From positions 1 through 11,031 of the forward strand of contig NZ_CAMLDX010000107.1 in NCBI RefSeq assembly GCF_946478885.1: a DNA stretch of 11,031 bases, read 5' to 3'. This DNA is from an uncultured Bacillus sp. (GTDB taxonomy: Bacteria; Bacillota; Bacilli; Bacillales_B; DSM-18226). Below the pieces are notes generated by a model. The model made no database searches and was not told the DNA's origin. It was given only the letters and a program-made list of their open reading frames with translations. Positions 1 to 7,070 of the stretch are shown one piece after another. The stretch's first letter is position 1. Every line of letters starts with the position of its first letter. The position numbers and the translations under genes were made by a program.

Positions 1-58
1 GTAAGGCAACGGACTTTGACTCCGTCATGCGCTGGTTCGAATCCAGCTAGCCCAGCCA
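1..58 (+). tRNA. tRNA-Gln(UUG), 5' end cut off by window edge
   Basis: The window opens inside the D arm. The anticodon stem ACGGA/TCCGT encloses the loop CTTTGAC, giving anticodon TTG (Gln, reads CAA/CAG). The T arm with GGTTCGAATCC and the acceptor strand TAGCCCA follow, then discriminator G at 55 and an encoded CCA at 56-58. The acceptor 5' strand and part of the D arm lie before position 1. Confidence 0.93.
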
Positions 59-65
59 TATTTAT

Positions 66-137
66 GCGGAAGTAGTTCAGTGGTAGAACATCACCTTGCC
101 AAGGTGAGGGTCGCGGGTTCGAACCCCGTCTTCCGCT
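66..137 (+). tRNA. tRNA-Gly(GCC)
   Basis: Full cloverleaf. Acceptor strands GCGGAAG and CTTCCGC pair perfectly, the anticodon stem TCACC/GGTGA encloses loop TTGCCAA, and the T loop is TTCGAAC. The discriminator is T at 137, usual for bacterial glycine tRNAs. CCA is not encoded, so it must be added after transcription. It sits 7 nt after tRNA-Gln in the same operon. Confidence 0.95.
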
Positions 138-146
138 CTTATTTTT

Positions 147-220
<74 letters not shown>

Positions 221-250
221 TATTTGCCATTAATGAAAGTATTTTGATGT

Positions 251-336
251 GCCGGGGTGGCGGAACTGGCAGACGCACAGGACTTAAAATCCTGCGGTAG
301 GTGACTACCGTACCGGTTCGATTCCGGTCCTCGGCA
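251..336 (+). tRNA. tRNA-Leu(UAA)
   Basis: A class II tRNA with a long variable arm (a hairpin of the GCGGTAG ... CTACCGT type). Acceptor strands GCCGGGG and CCTCGGC pair with one G-T wobble. The anticodon stem CAGGA/TCCTG encloses CTTAAAA, giving TAA, which reads UUA/UUG. The discriminator is A at 336 and CCA is not encoded. Confidence 0.95.
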
Positions 337-358
337 TCAGTTACTTATCATTTAATAT

Positions 359-440
359 GCCGGTGTGGCGGAATTGGCAGACGCGCACGACTCAAAATCG
401 TGTTCCTTCTGGAGTGTCGGTTCGACCCCGACCACCGGTA
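359..440 (+). tRNA. tRNA-Leu(CAA)
   Basis: A second class II leucine tRNA. Acceptor strands GCCGGTG and CACCGGT pair with a terminal G-T wobble, and the anticodon stem CACGA/TCGTG encloses CTCAAAA, giving CAA for UUG codons. The variable arm is TTCCTTCTGGAG-like and shorter than in the preceding tRNA-Leu(UAA). CCA is not encoded. It is the last gene of the tRNA operon, 35 nt before the terminator. Confidence 0.95.
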
Positions 441-475
441 TCCTTTAACAATTTACGTTCGTTTTTTAAAAGTTT

Positions 476-526
476 AAATGCTCACAAGCGTTGATATATC
501 AAGGCTTGTGAGCATTTTTCTTTTTT
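476..526 (+). terminator. Rho-independent terminator of the tRNA operon
   Basis: A perfect 12-bp stem (478-489 ATGCTCACAAGC, 504-515 complement), extendable by two A-T pairs, with a 14-nt loop. It is followed by a T-rich tract at 515-526 interrupted by one C. It lies directly downstream of the last tRNA and closes that transcript. Confidence 0.93.
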
Positions 527-830
527 GGAGAACACGATAGAAAACGGTAAGAGTTGATTTTATTTTGCACAAATTTTACACAAGGTTTGCCCTTGAGAAC
601 ACTGAGTTTTTAGATATAATATGACATTAATTTTGTACAAAGAAATATGTACCCAAGGAGTACACTAATACTAAGCTATGGTATTGTTACGCATCTAGAT
701 GACTTAATTATTTTTTTGAAAGTGTATGTATCGTTCTAGAGTAAGTATGTAATGGCCTTCTGACCGCCACACTCGTTTGAGAATATAATTTCATTTGACG
801 GGAACTATATCCTCTTTCAGTTAATTTATC
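527..830. other. AT-rich intergenic stretch with no convincing gene
   Basis: About 300 bases follow the tRNA terminator and precede the integrase fragment. All plus-strand frames contain stops, and the minus-strand open frame here shows no recognisable protein character. The only structure seen is a promoter-like pair at 593-620 and a small palindrome TTTGTACAAA near 633-642, followed by two more GTAC motifs. It may be the remains of the start or attachment region of the element that carried the integrase, but nothing here proves that. Confidence 0.5.
593..620 (+). promoter_or_regulatory. Candidate sigma-70-type promoter
   Basis: TTGAGA at 593-598 and a perfect TATAAT at 615-620 are separated by 16 nt. 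It points toward the integrase remnant about 230 bases away. No intact gene lies directly downstream, so this may be an orphan promoter left when a gene decayed, or a chance match in AT-rich DNA. Confidence 0.4.
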
Positions 831-1068
831 TTGGAGGGTAGAACTTATATGGTTGAATTTGAAGTTATCAAAACCAATCCAGCAAAGAAAGTCAAAGTGC
901 AAAAAGATGATGTTAAGATTGATGTTTTCAGTGACGAGCAAATACGGCAGATGCTGAAATTCTACAGAAAGATAAAACAACATGAAAAAAGCTATGTGGC
1001 TTATCGAGATTACATGGTCATTGTTACCATTCTAGGAACAGGGATTAGATGGGGTGAACTTATTAATT
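831..1068 (+). pseudogene. Tyrosine recombinase (phage/transposon integrase) fragment
   Basis: About 80 residues resemble the middle of tyrosine-type site-specific recombinases. A linker with NPAKKVK is followed by DVFSDEQIRQML (start of the catalytic domain) and a helix ending in ILGTGIRWGELIN. That last segment matches the TG-x-R-x-GE box that carries the first catalytic arginine. Similarity stops around 1065-1068. The open frame runs on to 1322, but the extra residues look like a chance reading frame, partly antisense to the nitroreductase remnant. The N-terminal arm-binding and core-binding domains (about 100-150 residues) and the later catalytic residues (H-x-x-R and the tyrosine) are all missing, so no active recombinase can be made. 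A GGAGGG before ATG 850 could be coincidental. Its place just after a tRNA operon fits the remains of an integrated element. The family call is fairly sure; the specific subfamily is unknown. Confidence 0.7.
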
Positions 1069-1233
1069 TTCATGATTTACTTCACTCATTCAACAGTATT
1101 AATAGCATTGGGGGAAAATGCTTAAATTGTGCAGTATGCACCTTATCAGGTAAAATTGCACATTTATCCACTAAAATGGGAATAAGCATCCCAAGTAACC
1201 TGTACACGAGAATACCCGCTATTTGGTCATTCT
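1069..1233. other. Junction stretch between integrase and nitroreductase remnants
   Basis: Integrase similarity has ended and the nitroreductase C-terminus has not yet begun. On the minus strand one frame stays open for roughly 50-60 residues and includes a hydrophobic run (GILVYRLLGMLIPILV), but it has no clear start or ribosome binding site and I do not recognise it. It is best read as a scar where unrelated DNA joined. Confidence 0.4.
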
Positions 1234-1818
1234 TTAAACCAAGTCCTTCTTTGAACCAAAACCTTTACTTTTTACATAATTACTATAAAATCCAAGTGGT
1301 AAATCTTGAGATAACATGCTAATGATCTTTTGGGACCAATTCGTCTGTTGCTTGTTATTTGTCCTCTGTTTATAATAGGCTTCCATTTTTTCATCATATT
1401 TTTTGATTTTTACCTTTAAGTTATGTTTATACTTATTTTCAAAAAAATATTGCATCCGGTGGTAATCAAGGTTTTTGCTCAGGAAATTTAGCTGGAACAC
1501 CAACGGCTAATCCAACTAATGGGATAACGTGTTTTGGTAATTGCAGCCACTCATCTAAGTCTGGCAATGCTACAGAAATTCCACCTAAAATTACAACTCC
1601 TAATCCTATAGATTCAGCAGCTAAATTTGCATTTTGTAAAGCAATTCCAGCACTAACTACTGCAGCTTGATAAAAATAGTCGAAGCTTAGATTATCTTTC
1701 ATTTTTTCTTTTCTTCATGATAAGCAGTTTCCATGATCCGGAATAAATCAGCACAAAAAATAAATAAATAACTACATCCATCAATTGTTTCAGTGTTATT
1801 TGAATGTACTGTTATCAT
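1234..1818 (-). pseudogene. NfrA/flavin-reductase-type nitroreductase, broken by two frameshifts
   Basis: Three minus-strand segments in different frames line up in order as one nitroreductase-family (FMN-dependent NAD(P)H oxidoreductase) protein. Segment 1 (about 1818-1702) reads YLFIFCADLFRIMETAYHEE, matching the family's FCADLYR region. Segment 2 (1702-1466) reads IALQNANLAAESIGLGVVI, then LPKHVIPLVGLAVGVPA and PEQKP, matching the AAQN-x-x-LAAES-x-GLG and GxPAxxPExKPRLP blocks. Segment 3 (about 1478-1234) reads FENKYKHN, then YDEKMEAYYKQRTNN and NWSQKI, matching the family's C-terminal Y-D-x-x-x-x-x-YY-x-x-R and W-S segments. The breaks are at a run of six A near 1700 and at a run of five A near 1475. 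The first roughly 60-80 residues, with the N-terminal FMN-binding part, are absent. About 195 of an expected 240-250 residues remain, so the enzyme is dead. The family assignment is from remembered motifs. Confidence 0.8.
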
Positions 1819-2291
1819 ATTTTTTAAATTGTCATCTGTAATTCAAATAATCGTGTATGGTTGTAAATGGACAGATGTTGGTGCCAATAGGTTTTGGGTC
1901 TTTATATGGAGTGGCGGGCATGATAGCCTTGTTTAGCGATGCCGATGTTGTGGCATCAGGTTTCTCGGCTGGAGAATCATGCCTCTCAAGGCTCCATGTC
2001 AAGCCCTCTTCTAATACACTATCTATGTTATACCCTCACACAAAAGTACGATTAGCCGGAAATAACAGATTTTAAATGTATCTTTTTAACTATGGAAAGT
2101 TCGAAATTGAATTCATTTAACGAATCTTTTGTTCGGAATATTATTGTCCTTTTGTAAAGAGTAATTAGTAAAATATTGATATACTTTTTACAAAAAAATT
2201 GTTTGTAATTCAATAAATACAGCAACGGTAGATCAACTTGAAGTTAATGCTCTTCTTCTTGATTTTATTTGTGCAACGAAAATAATTTCTT
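1819..2291. other. Gene-poor stretch with a GC-richer patch and an unassigned 72-codon ORF
   Basis: No gene is supported here. Positions of about 1890-2030 are clearly richer in G and C than the surrounding sequence. Two short inverted repeats lie in the patch, such as GATGCC...GGCATC around 1938-1957. A plus-strand ORF at 1857-2075 starts with a hydrophobic stretch (VPIGFGSLYGVAGMIALF) but has no good ribosome binding site, and its C-terminal half has no familiar character. The opposite strand is also open for about 60 codons. Positions 2080-2291 are AT-rich and featureless, and I see no clear terminator for the regulator gene that ends at 2292. Confidence 0.4.
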
Positions 2292-2963
2292 TTAATAATT
2301 TTGTTTAAAAAAATCAGGGAATTTATTTACTACTATTTCTTGCTCATTTAACATCATATGGAGATGGACTGCCGTTAAAAAATCGGCTTCTTCGGGATCT
2401 TTATTGATTAAAGCATCTAGTAGCCGATAGTGTTGGGTCATTATTATTTTCCAATTAAGATCTTCTGTGGTGACTCGTAACCAGCGGAAACGTTCAAGAT
2501 GGATATTATGATCATCTAACCAGTTCCAAACTTCTTGTCGTCCCGCGATTTCAAAGCAAGCTTTATGGAAAAGATTGTCGGTATGAAAAAATGCACGTCG
2601 ATCTTTTGCATTCGTGGCTTTTTCTTGCTCCTCAATGACTGCTTCCAAAATTTTTTGTGTCTCTCTTGTTAGTTTTGCACAGCATTCGATCATGATCTGT
2701 CTTTCTAAATACTCACGAACGAAACGAGCATTTTTAGCTGAAGAAAGATCAATCAACGAAATATAGGTTCCGCTTTGTGGAATCGTATACACTAATTCTT
2801 GCTGCCGTAATTGGATTAATGCTTCTCGAATTGGTGTGCGCCCAATATTCAACATTTCCTCTAATCCCTTTTCAGAGATTTTTTTCCCTGGTTCTAAATC
2901 AGAATAGATTATTTTTTTACGGATTGCTTGATAAGCTTGTGTTAGTAAATTTGTTGTCATCAC
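2292..2963 (-). CDS. GntR-family (FadR/FCD subfamily) transcriptional regulator of the uxu-kdg operon
   Basis: A cytoplasmic DNA-binding regulator of 223 residues, the usual length for the FadR subfamily. Residues about 6-73 form the GntR winged helix-turn-helix, with the typical AYQAIRKKI start, LEPGKKISE, and IGRTPIREALIQLRQQELV recognition region. Residues about 80-215 form an all-helical FCD ligand-binding domain, with a DNLFHKACFEIAG segment and a late LTAVHLHM that supply its usual Asp/His metal or ligand contacts. The start is GTG at 2963 (7 nt after AGGAGG) or ATG at 2960 (10 nt after it); both are workable and differ by one codon. It is transcribed away from the hexuronate operon. 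The first of two matching palindromes overlaps its own promoter, which suggests autoregulation. By context it is the UxuR/KdgR equivalent, probably a repressor relieved by a pathway intermediate such as fructuronate, mannonate or KDG. The family is sure; the effector and direction of control are inferred. Confidence 0.9.
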   Translation of the reverse strand: MMTTNLLTQAYQAIRKKIIYSDLEPGKKISEKGLEEMLNIGRTPIREALIQLRQQELVYTIPQSGTYISLIDLSSAKNARFVREYLERQIMIECCAKLTRETQKILEAVIEEQEKATNAKDRRAFFHTDNLFHKACFEIAGRQEVWNWLDDHNIHLERFRWLRVTTEDLNWKIIMTQHYRLLDALINKDPEEADFLTAVHLHMMLNEQEIVVNKFPDFFKQNY

Positions 2964-2994
2964 TCCTCTTCCTCCTCTAACTTTCTGTGATGTT

Positions 2995-3023
2995 ATTATA
3001 GCAAAACTTTTACAATAAAATCT
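2995..3023 (-). promoter_or_regulatory. Probable promoter of the GntR regulator
   Basis: A perfect TATAAT on the minus strand (plus 2995-3000) lies about 20 nt before the AGGAGG of the regulator. The hexamer 17 nt further upstream (AGATTT on the minus strand) is a poor -35. It falls inside the 3015-3040 palindrome, so a protein bound there would block this promoter. Confidence 0.55.
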
Positions 3024-3040
3024 AATATACTAGATTTTAT
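3015..3040. promoter_or_regulatory. Operator-like palindrome 1 (regulator promoter)
   Basis: Perfect 10-bp arms, ATAAAATCTA and TAGATTTTAT, are separated by 6 nt. The core CTAATATACTAG (3022-3033) nearly repeats at 3288-3299. It overlaps the -35 region of the regulator gene, as expected for an autoregulatory GntR operator. Confidence 0.65.
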
Positions 3041-3241
3041 CCTAACTTTAAATTATCATCAAGTCTTAAACGTCACGTTCCACTTTATTTCGATAAAAAT
3101 AGACAAAATACTTGTTAACTCTAGGCTTTTTGTTTATTCAGCGGCCCTAATTAATATCGATAATAATTTAAATTGACTTTATTTTTAATCAAATCAGCTC
3201 CCTTTAGGGAACTATGAATAATTCAGGAGTTTAATCTTTAA

Positions 3242-3270
3242 TTGACATTGCTGTTTTTAGGATATATAAT
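3242..3270 (+). promoter_or_regulatory. Main promoter of the uxuB-kdgK operon
   Basis: Consensus TTGACA (3242-3247) and TATAAT (3265-3270) are separated by exactly 17 nt. It lies 45 nt before the GTG start of uxuB. Such a strong core promoter fits control mainly by repression, with an operator-like palindrome just downstream. Confidence 0.88.
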
Positions 3271-3284
3271 GCAATTGTTCTAGA

Positions 3285-3302
3285 AAACTAATATATCAGT
3301 TT
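3285..3302. promoter_or_regulatory. Operator-like palindrome 2 (uxuB leader)
   Basis: AAACTAATATATCAGTTT is a near-perfect dyad centred on CTAATATATCAG, which matches the core of the palindrome at 3022-3033 in 10 of 12 positions. It begins 15 nt after the -10 box of the operon promoter and ends just before the uxuB ribosome binding site. A protein bound there would act as a roadblock near the transcription start. Confidence 0.65.
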
Positions 3303-3315
3303 AGGAGATGACCTT

Positions 3316-4947
3316 GTGGTTTCAATAAAAAATTGGCAAGAATCATTAATAGAATTAAAGCAGCAAGGTATCGAAGTTCCGAATTTTGATGTAAATAAAC
3401 TAAAAGAAAACGGAAAAAAGCATCCAGTTTGGTTACATTTTGGAGGTGGAAATCTCTACCGTGGTTTTCATGCTGAATTTGCTCAACGATTAGCAAACCA
3501 AGGAGAATTAACTTCTGGTGTCGTTGTTTGTGAAACTTTTGACAATGAAGTGGTGGAGCAAGCATATCATGCCTACAACAACGACTTTTTACAAGTAGTC
3601 ATGCATGAAGACGGAGCGTTGGATAAACGTTTGATTGCTGCAACAGCCGACAGCTTTTACTGCAATTCACAAAATGAAGCAAGTTTTTCACAAGTAGCCC
3701 ACTATTTTGAAGATCCTGCGTTGCAATTTACGACTTTCACGATTACAGAAAAAGGCTATGGCTTAAAAAATTCTAATGGAAATTTTTTTTCAGTCGTGGC
3801 TGAAGACATTCAAAATGGCCCAGAAAAAGCTCAACATACCATGAGTATCGTTGTTAGTCTACTGTACAAACGCTTTTTAGCAGGTGAGTTGCCAATTGCG
3901 ATGGTCTCTACCGATAATTTTTCACAAAATGGTCAACGTTTCAAAGATAGCGTCTTGACCATCACAAAAGAGTGGCAAAACAAAGAATTCGTGCCAGAAG
4001 CTTTCGTTGCTTATTTAGAAAATGAGGAAAAAGTCAGCTTCCCATGGAGCATGATCGATCGGATCACGCCGAATCCATCTGAATCGGTACAGAAAATATT
4101 AGAAGGAAACGGCTTTACCGATATGGATATCATCCATACAAAAAAAAATACCAATATCGCTCCGTTCTCAAATACTGAAGTGGTCCATTACTTGGTGATT
4201 GAAGATCAGTTTCCCAATGGTCGTCCTGCATTAGAGAAAGTGGGTGTCATCTTGAATGATCGGGAGACAGTTGATAAAGCTGATACGATGAAAGTTACGA
4301 CTTGTTTGAACCCATTACATACGGCATTAGCAGTTACTGGCTGTCTACTAGATTACACGTCTATCTCCGCAGAAATGCAAGATGAAGATTTGGTTAGATT
4401 GATTAAAGAAATCGGCTATCACGAAGGGTTGCCGATGGTTGAAAATCCTGGGATCATTGATCCAAAGCAATTCATTGATGAAGTCATTGAACGTCGATTG
4501 CCCAATCCTAATATTCCTGACGCACCACAACGTATCGCTAGCGATACGTCACAAAAAGTGGCCATTCGTTTTGGTGAAACGATTAAAAAATATATAGCTA
4601 AAGACAAAGATGCTAGTCAATTGGCGTTTATCCCATTAGCAATCGCTGCTTGGCTGCGTTATCTCCTTGCGGTAGATGATAATGGCAAAAGCTTCCAACC
4701 AAGTCCGGATCCATTACTTGAAGATCTACAAAAACAGCTTTCTGGCATTGAGTTTGGTGTACAAGATCGTCAAAAAATTCATGAATCTGTGATGCCGATT
4801 TTAGCCAATAAGACGATCTTTGGATCTGACCTATACAAGGCAGGTTTAGGAGGAAAAATCGAAAAAATCTTTACAGAAATGTTGACAGGAACTGGTGCTG
4901 TTCGTAAGACATTGCATCAATATGTAACTGAATTTGGAGGAAAATGA
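3316..4947 (+). CDS. uxuB: D-fructuronate reductase / mannonate oxidoreductase (mannitol dehydrogenase family)
   Basis: Predicted cytoplasmic enzyme that reduces D-fructuronate to D-mannonate with NADH (EC 1.1.1.57). It has 543 residues, in the longer Firmicute form of the polyol/mannonate dehydrogenase family. The N-terminal Rossmann domain shows HFGGGNLYRGFHAEF at residues 41-55, the G-x-G-x-x-x-R nucleotide site. The middle holds the long-family signature MKVTTCLNPLHTALAV, where K326, N332 and H335 correspond to the catalytic Lys/Asn/His set. The all-helical C-terminal domain reaches the stop. The start is GTG at 3316, 8 nt after AGGAG (3303-3307); the ATG at 3308 is in another frame. It is first in the operon and overlaps the uxuA reading frame by four bases if uxuA starts at its upstream ATG. 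A tagaturonate or mannitol substrate cannot be excluded from sequence, but the uxuA neighbour strongly favours fructuronate/mannonate. Confidence 0.88.
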   Translation: MVSIKNWQESLIELKQQGIEVPNFDVNKLKENGKKHPVWLHFGGGNLYRGFHAEFAQRLANQGELTSGVVVCETFDNEVVEQAYHAYNNDFLQVVMHEDGALDKRLIAATADSFYCNSQNEASFSQVAHYFEDPALQFTTFTITEKGYGLKNSNGNFFSVVAEDIQNGPEKAQHTMSIVVSLLYKRFLAGELPIAMVSTDNFSQNGQRFKDSVLTITKEWQNKEFVPEAFVAYLENEEKVSFPWSMIDRITPNPSESVQKILEGNGFTDMDIIHTKKNTNIAPFSNTEVVHYLVIEDQFPNGRPALEKVGVILNDRETVDKADTMKVTTCLNPLHTALAVTGCLLDYTSISAEMQDEDLVRLIKEIGYHEGLPMVENPGIIDPKQFIDEVIERRLPNPNIPDAPQRIASDTSQKVAIRFGETIKKYIAKDKDASQLAFIPLAIAAWLRYLLAVDDNGKSFQPSPDPLLEDLQKQLSGIEFGVQDRQKIHESVMPILANKTIFGSDLYKAGLGGKIEKIFTEMLTGTGAVRKTLHQYVTEFGGK

Positions 4948-4949
4948 TC

Positions 4950-6017
4950 ATGGAAATGACATTTAGATGGTATGGTGCTAAAGAAGAAAAGATTTCTTTG
5001 CAAGAGATTCGCCAAATTCCCGCAGTAAAAGGGATTGTAGGTACGTTGATGGATATCCCAGTCGGAGAAGTTTGGCCCAAAGAGCGAATCAAGGCACTAA
5101 AAGAAGAGATCAAGGCAGCAGGGTTGACTTTGAAAGTCATTGAAAGCGTAAATATTCATGATGACATCAAGATTGGTTTGCCAACAAGGGATAAATACAT
5201 TGAAAACTATAAACAAACGATTCGAAACTTAGCTGAATTCGGGATCGAAGTCATCTGCTACAACTTTATGCCCGTATTTGACTGGGTGAAATCTAATTTG
5301 AATTATAAATTATCAGATGGGTCTTCAACTTTAGCTTATATCGCTAAAGACATCCCTGAGGATCCTGAAGAAATCATCCGAAAAGTTGAAAATTCCAGCA
5401 ACGATTTTGAATTACCTGGTTGGGAACCAGAACGTTTATCCAAAGTCAAATCTTTATTTGAAGCTTATAAAGATGTCGATGAAAAGAAACTGCGAGAAAA
5501 CTTTGAATACTTCCTGAAAGCGATCATCCCTACTTGTGAGGAAGTCGGTTTGAAAATGGCGGCCCATCCAGATGATCCTCCATACTCGATCTTTGGTTTA
5601 CCACGAATCATGAAAAATCGCGAAGACTTAGATTGGCTATGCAATGTCGTAGATAGTCCTTGTAACGGGATCACGTTATGTACTGGAAGTATCGCCGAAG
5701 ATCCGGCCAATGATGTCTATGCTATCTTAGCTGAATTCTGTAAACGCAATCGGATTCCATTTGCTCATGTACGTAATATTAAATTTATCCAAGATAAAGA
5801 TTTCTATGAAGCGCCTCATAAATCAGAATATGGTTCTTTAGATATGTATAAAGTCTTAAAAACAATGTATGATAACGACTTCGACGGCTTTATTCGTCCA
5901 GACCACGGACGTATGATCTGGGGTGAAACGGGTCGTCCAGGTTACGGACTGTATGACCGTGCATTAGGTGCAAGCTATCTAAACGGTTTATGGGAAGCAA
6001 TCAAAAAGAATAATTAA
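4950..6017 (+). CDS. uxuA: D-mannonate dehydratase
   Basis: Removes water from D-mannonate to give 2-keto-3-deoxy-D-gluconate (EC 4.2.1.8), using a divalent metal in a TIM-barrel fold. The N-terminus MEMTFRWYGA and IRQIPAVKGIVGTL are the family hallmark. Further family blocks are MAAHPDDPP, CTGS, HVRNIK and RPDHGRMIWGE, whose histidines and cysteine are the metal and active-site residues. Length is 355 residues, normal for the family. The frame is open from ATG 4944, but that codon lies only 3 nt from GGAGG (4936-4940). ATG 4950 has 9 nt spacing and gives the usual family N-terminus, so I chose it. It is translationally close-coupled to uxuB. Arginine codons are mostly CGN (15 of 17), as expected for a resident gene, in contrast to the next gene. 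Confidence 0.95.
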   Translation: MEMTFRWYGAKEEKISLQEIRQIPAVKGIVGTLMDIPVGEVWPKERIKALKEEIKAAGLTLKVIESVNIHDDIKIGLPTRDKYIENYKQTIRNLAEFGIEVICYNFMPVFDWVKSNLNYKLSDGSSTLAYIAKDIPEDPEEIIRKVENSSNDFELPGWEPERLSKVKSLFEAYKDVDEKKLRENFEYFLKAIIPTCEEVGLKMAAHPDDPPYSIFGLPRIMKNREDLDWLCNVVDSPCNGITLCTGSIAEDPANDVYAILAEFCKRNRIPFAHVRNIKFIQDKDFYEAPHKSEYGSLDMYKVLKTMYDNDFDGFIRPDHGRMIWGETGRPGYGLYDRALGASYLNGLWEAIKKNN

Positions 6018-6036
6018 TAATATAGGAGGTTTTAAT

Positions 6037-7059
6037 ATGTTAGCAGCAAAAGTTTATGAAAAAGAGGATTTGAGGTTAGTAGAAGTAGAAAGCCCTGTAC
6101 TTTCAAAAGACTCGTCTGAAGTAATTGTAAAAGTTAGGGCAGTAGGCATCTGTGGAAGTGACAATCATATCTATCATGGAGAAAATCCATTTGCAACTTT
6201 ACCAAGAGTTATCGGGCATGAATTTGTAGGCGAAGTGGTTGAAGTAGGAAACAAGGTGTCTGGACTAGGGAGTGGTGATCACGTTGTAATAGAACCTATT
6301 ACTTATTGTGGAAAGTGCTATGCATGTCGGCAAGCAATGCCTAATGTTTGTAAAGAATTAAAAGTTTCGGGTGTTCATGTTGATGGAGGGATGCAGGAAT
6401 ATGTAAAAATCGATGCGAAGCAAGCACATATAATTGATAAACAAGTTCCATGGACTACTGCTGTATTAGCAGAACCTTACACGATTGCTGGAAATGCAAC
6501 AACTAGGGGGAAAGTAGAATTAGGAAAAACCGTGTTGATCCAAGGAGCAGGTACGATAGGGCAATTCATTTTAAGAATGGCTAAAGCTAAGGGAGCATCA
6601 GTAATGATTACAGATGTTTTAGACTCCCGTTTGGAATTTGCAAAATTAAATGGTGCAGACAGAATTGTAAACGTTTTAAAAGAGGATGTAGTGGAAAAGC
6701 TGAACGAGTGGACAAATCATGAGAAAGCAAATGTGGTAATTGATGCCGCGTGTACAAGACAAACATTCGAAAATTGTTTTGAATACGCTTCAGTAGCTGG
6801 TGCGATAGTACCTTTAGGGATGTCTGAAGAGACTTCTCAAATCGCACAGAAACCAATCATGCAAAAACAATTGACTATTTACGGTTCTAGATTACAAGCT
6901 TATCAGTTTGCGCCTGTTATTAAAGCGATAGAAGAGGGACAACTAACAGATGATGGAATTGTCACACAGACTTTTTCAATTCATGATATTCAAGATGCCT
7001 TCAATTTAATTAATAATGAACCAGATAAAGTAAGAAAGGCTGTTATTACTTTTGATTAA
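6037..7059 (+). CDS. Zinc-dependent alcohol dehydrogenase, RspB/YjmD-like, probable L-gulonate/L-galactonate 5-dehydrogenase
   Basis: Medium-chain zinc alcohol dehydrogenase of 340 residues, normal length. Catalytic zinc ligands are C39 (GICGSDNH), H61-E62 (GHEF) and E146 (AEPY). The structural zinc site is intact: C91, C94, C97, C105. The NAD-binding motif is VLIQGAGTIGQ near 166-176. Start ATG is 7 nt after AGGAGG and 19 nt after uxuA. Relatives found beside uxuA-type genes, such as YjmD of the B. subtilis exu locus and RspB, are linked to oxidation of L-gulonate or L-galactonate to a ketouronate that UxuB could then reduce. That role is inferred here from family and context. It differs from its neighbours in codon use: 9 of 11 arginines are AGA/AGG, against 2 of 17 in uxuA. 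A decayed partial second copy follows directly. It could instead act on another sugar acid or polyol. Confidence 0.85.
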   Translation: MLAAKVYEKEDLRLVEVESPVLSKDSSEVIVKVRAVGICGSDNHIYHGENPFATLPRVIGHEFVGEVVEVGNKVSGLGSGDHVVIEPITYCGKCYACRQAMPNVCKELKVSGVHVDGGMQEYVKIDAKQAHIIDKQVPWTTAVLAEPYTIAGNATTRGKVELGKTVLIQGAGTIGQFILRMAKAKGASVMITDVLDSRLEFAKLNGADRIVNVLKEDVVEKLNEWTNHEKANVVIDAACTRQTFENCFEYASVAGAIVPLGMSEETSQIAQKPIMQKQLTIYGSRLQAYQFAPVIKAIEEGQLTDDGIVTQTFSIHDIQDAFNLINNEPDKVRKAVITFD

Positions 7060-7070
7060 TCACCTGTGTC

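Noticed and set aside
633..642. TTTGTACAAA palindrome as a possible recombination core site
   Set aside because: A 10-bp AT-rich palindrome is common by chance, and no second copy marking an element boundary was found in the window.
708..983. Minus-strand open frame of 91 codons opposite the integrase fragment
   Set aside because: No ribosome binding site or recognisable motif; it is partly antisense to the better-supported integrase fragment.
1069..1322. Extension of the integrase frame to 163 codons
   Set aside because: Recombinase similarity ends near 1068. The remaining residues have no family character and the last part is antisense to the nitroreductase C-terminus.
2180..2308. Plus-strand open stretch reading ATVDQLEVNALLLDF before the regulator 3' end
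   Set aside because: It has no start codon or ribosome binding site and overlaps the end of the regulator gene. I recognise no family.
3148..3172. AT-rich imperfect dyad around an ATCGAT core, and a TCCCT/AGGGA pair near 3200
   Set aside because: Short arms or mismatches in AT-rich DNA, with no repeat elsewhere in the window; they could be chance.
3041..3240. Search for a CcpA (cre) site in the uxuR-uxuB intergenic region
   Set aside because: Only weak partial matches were seen, such as around AAACGTCACGTT near 3068. None fits the consensus well enough to report.
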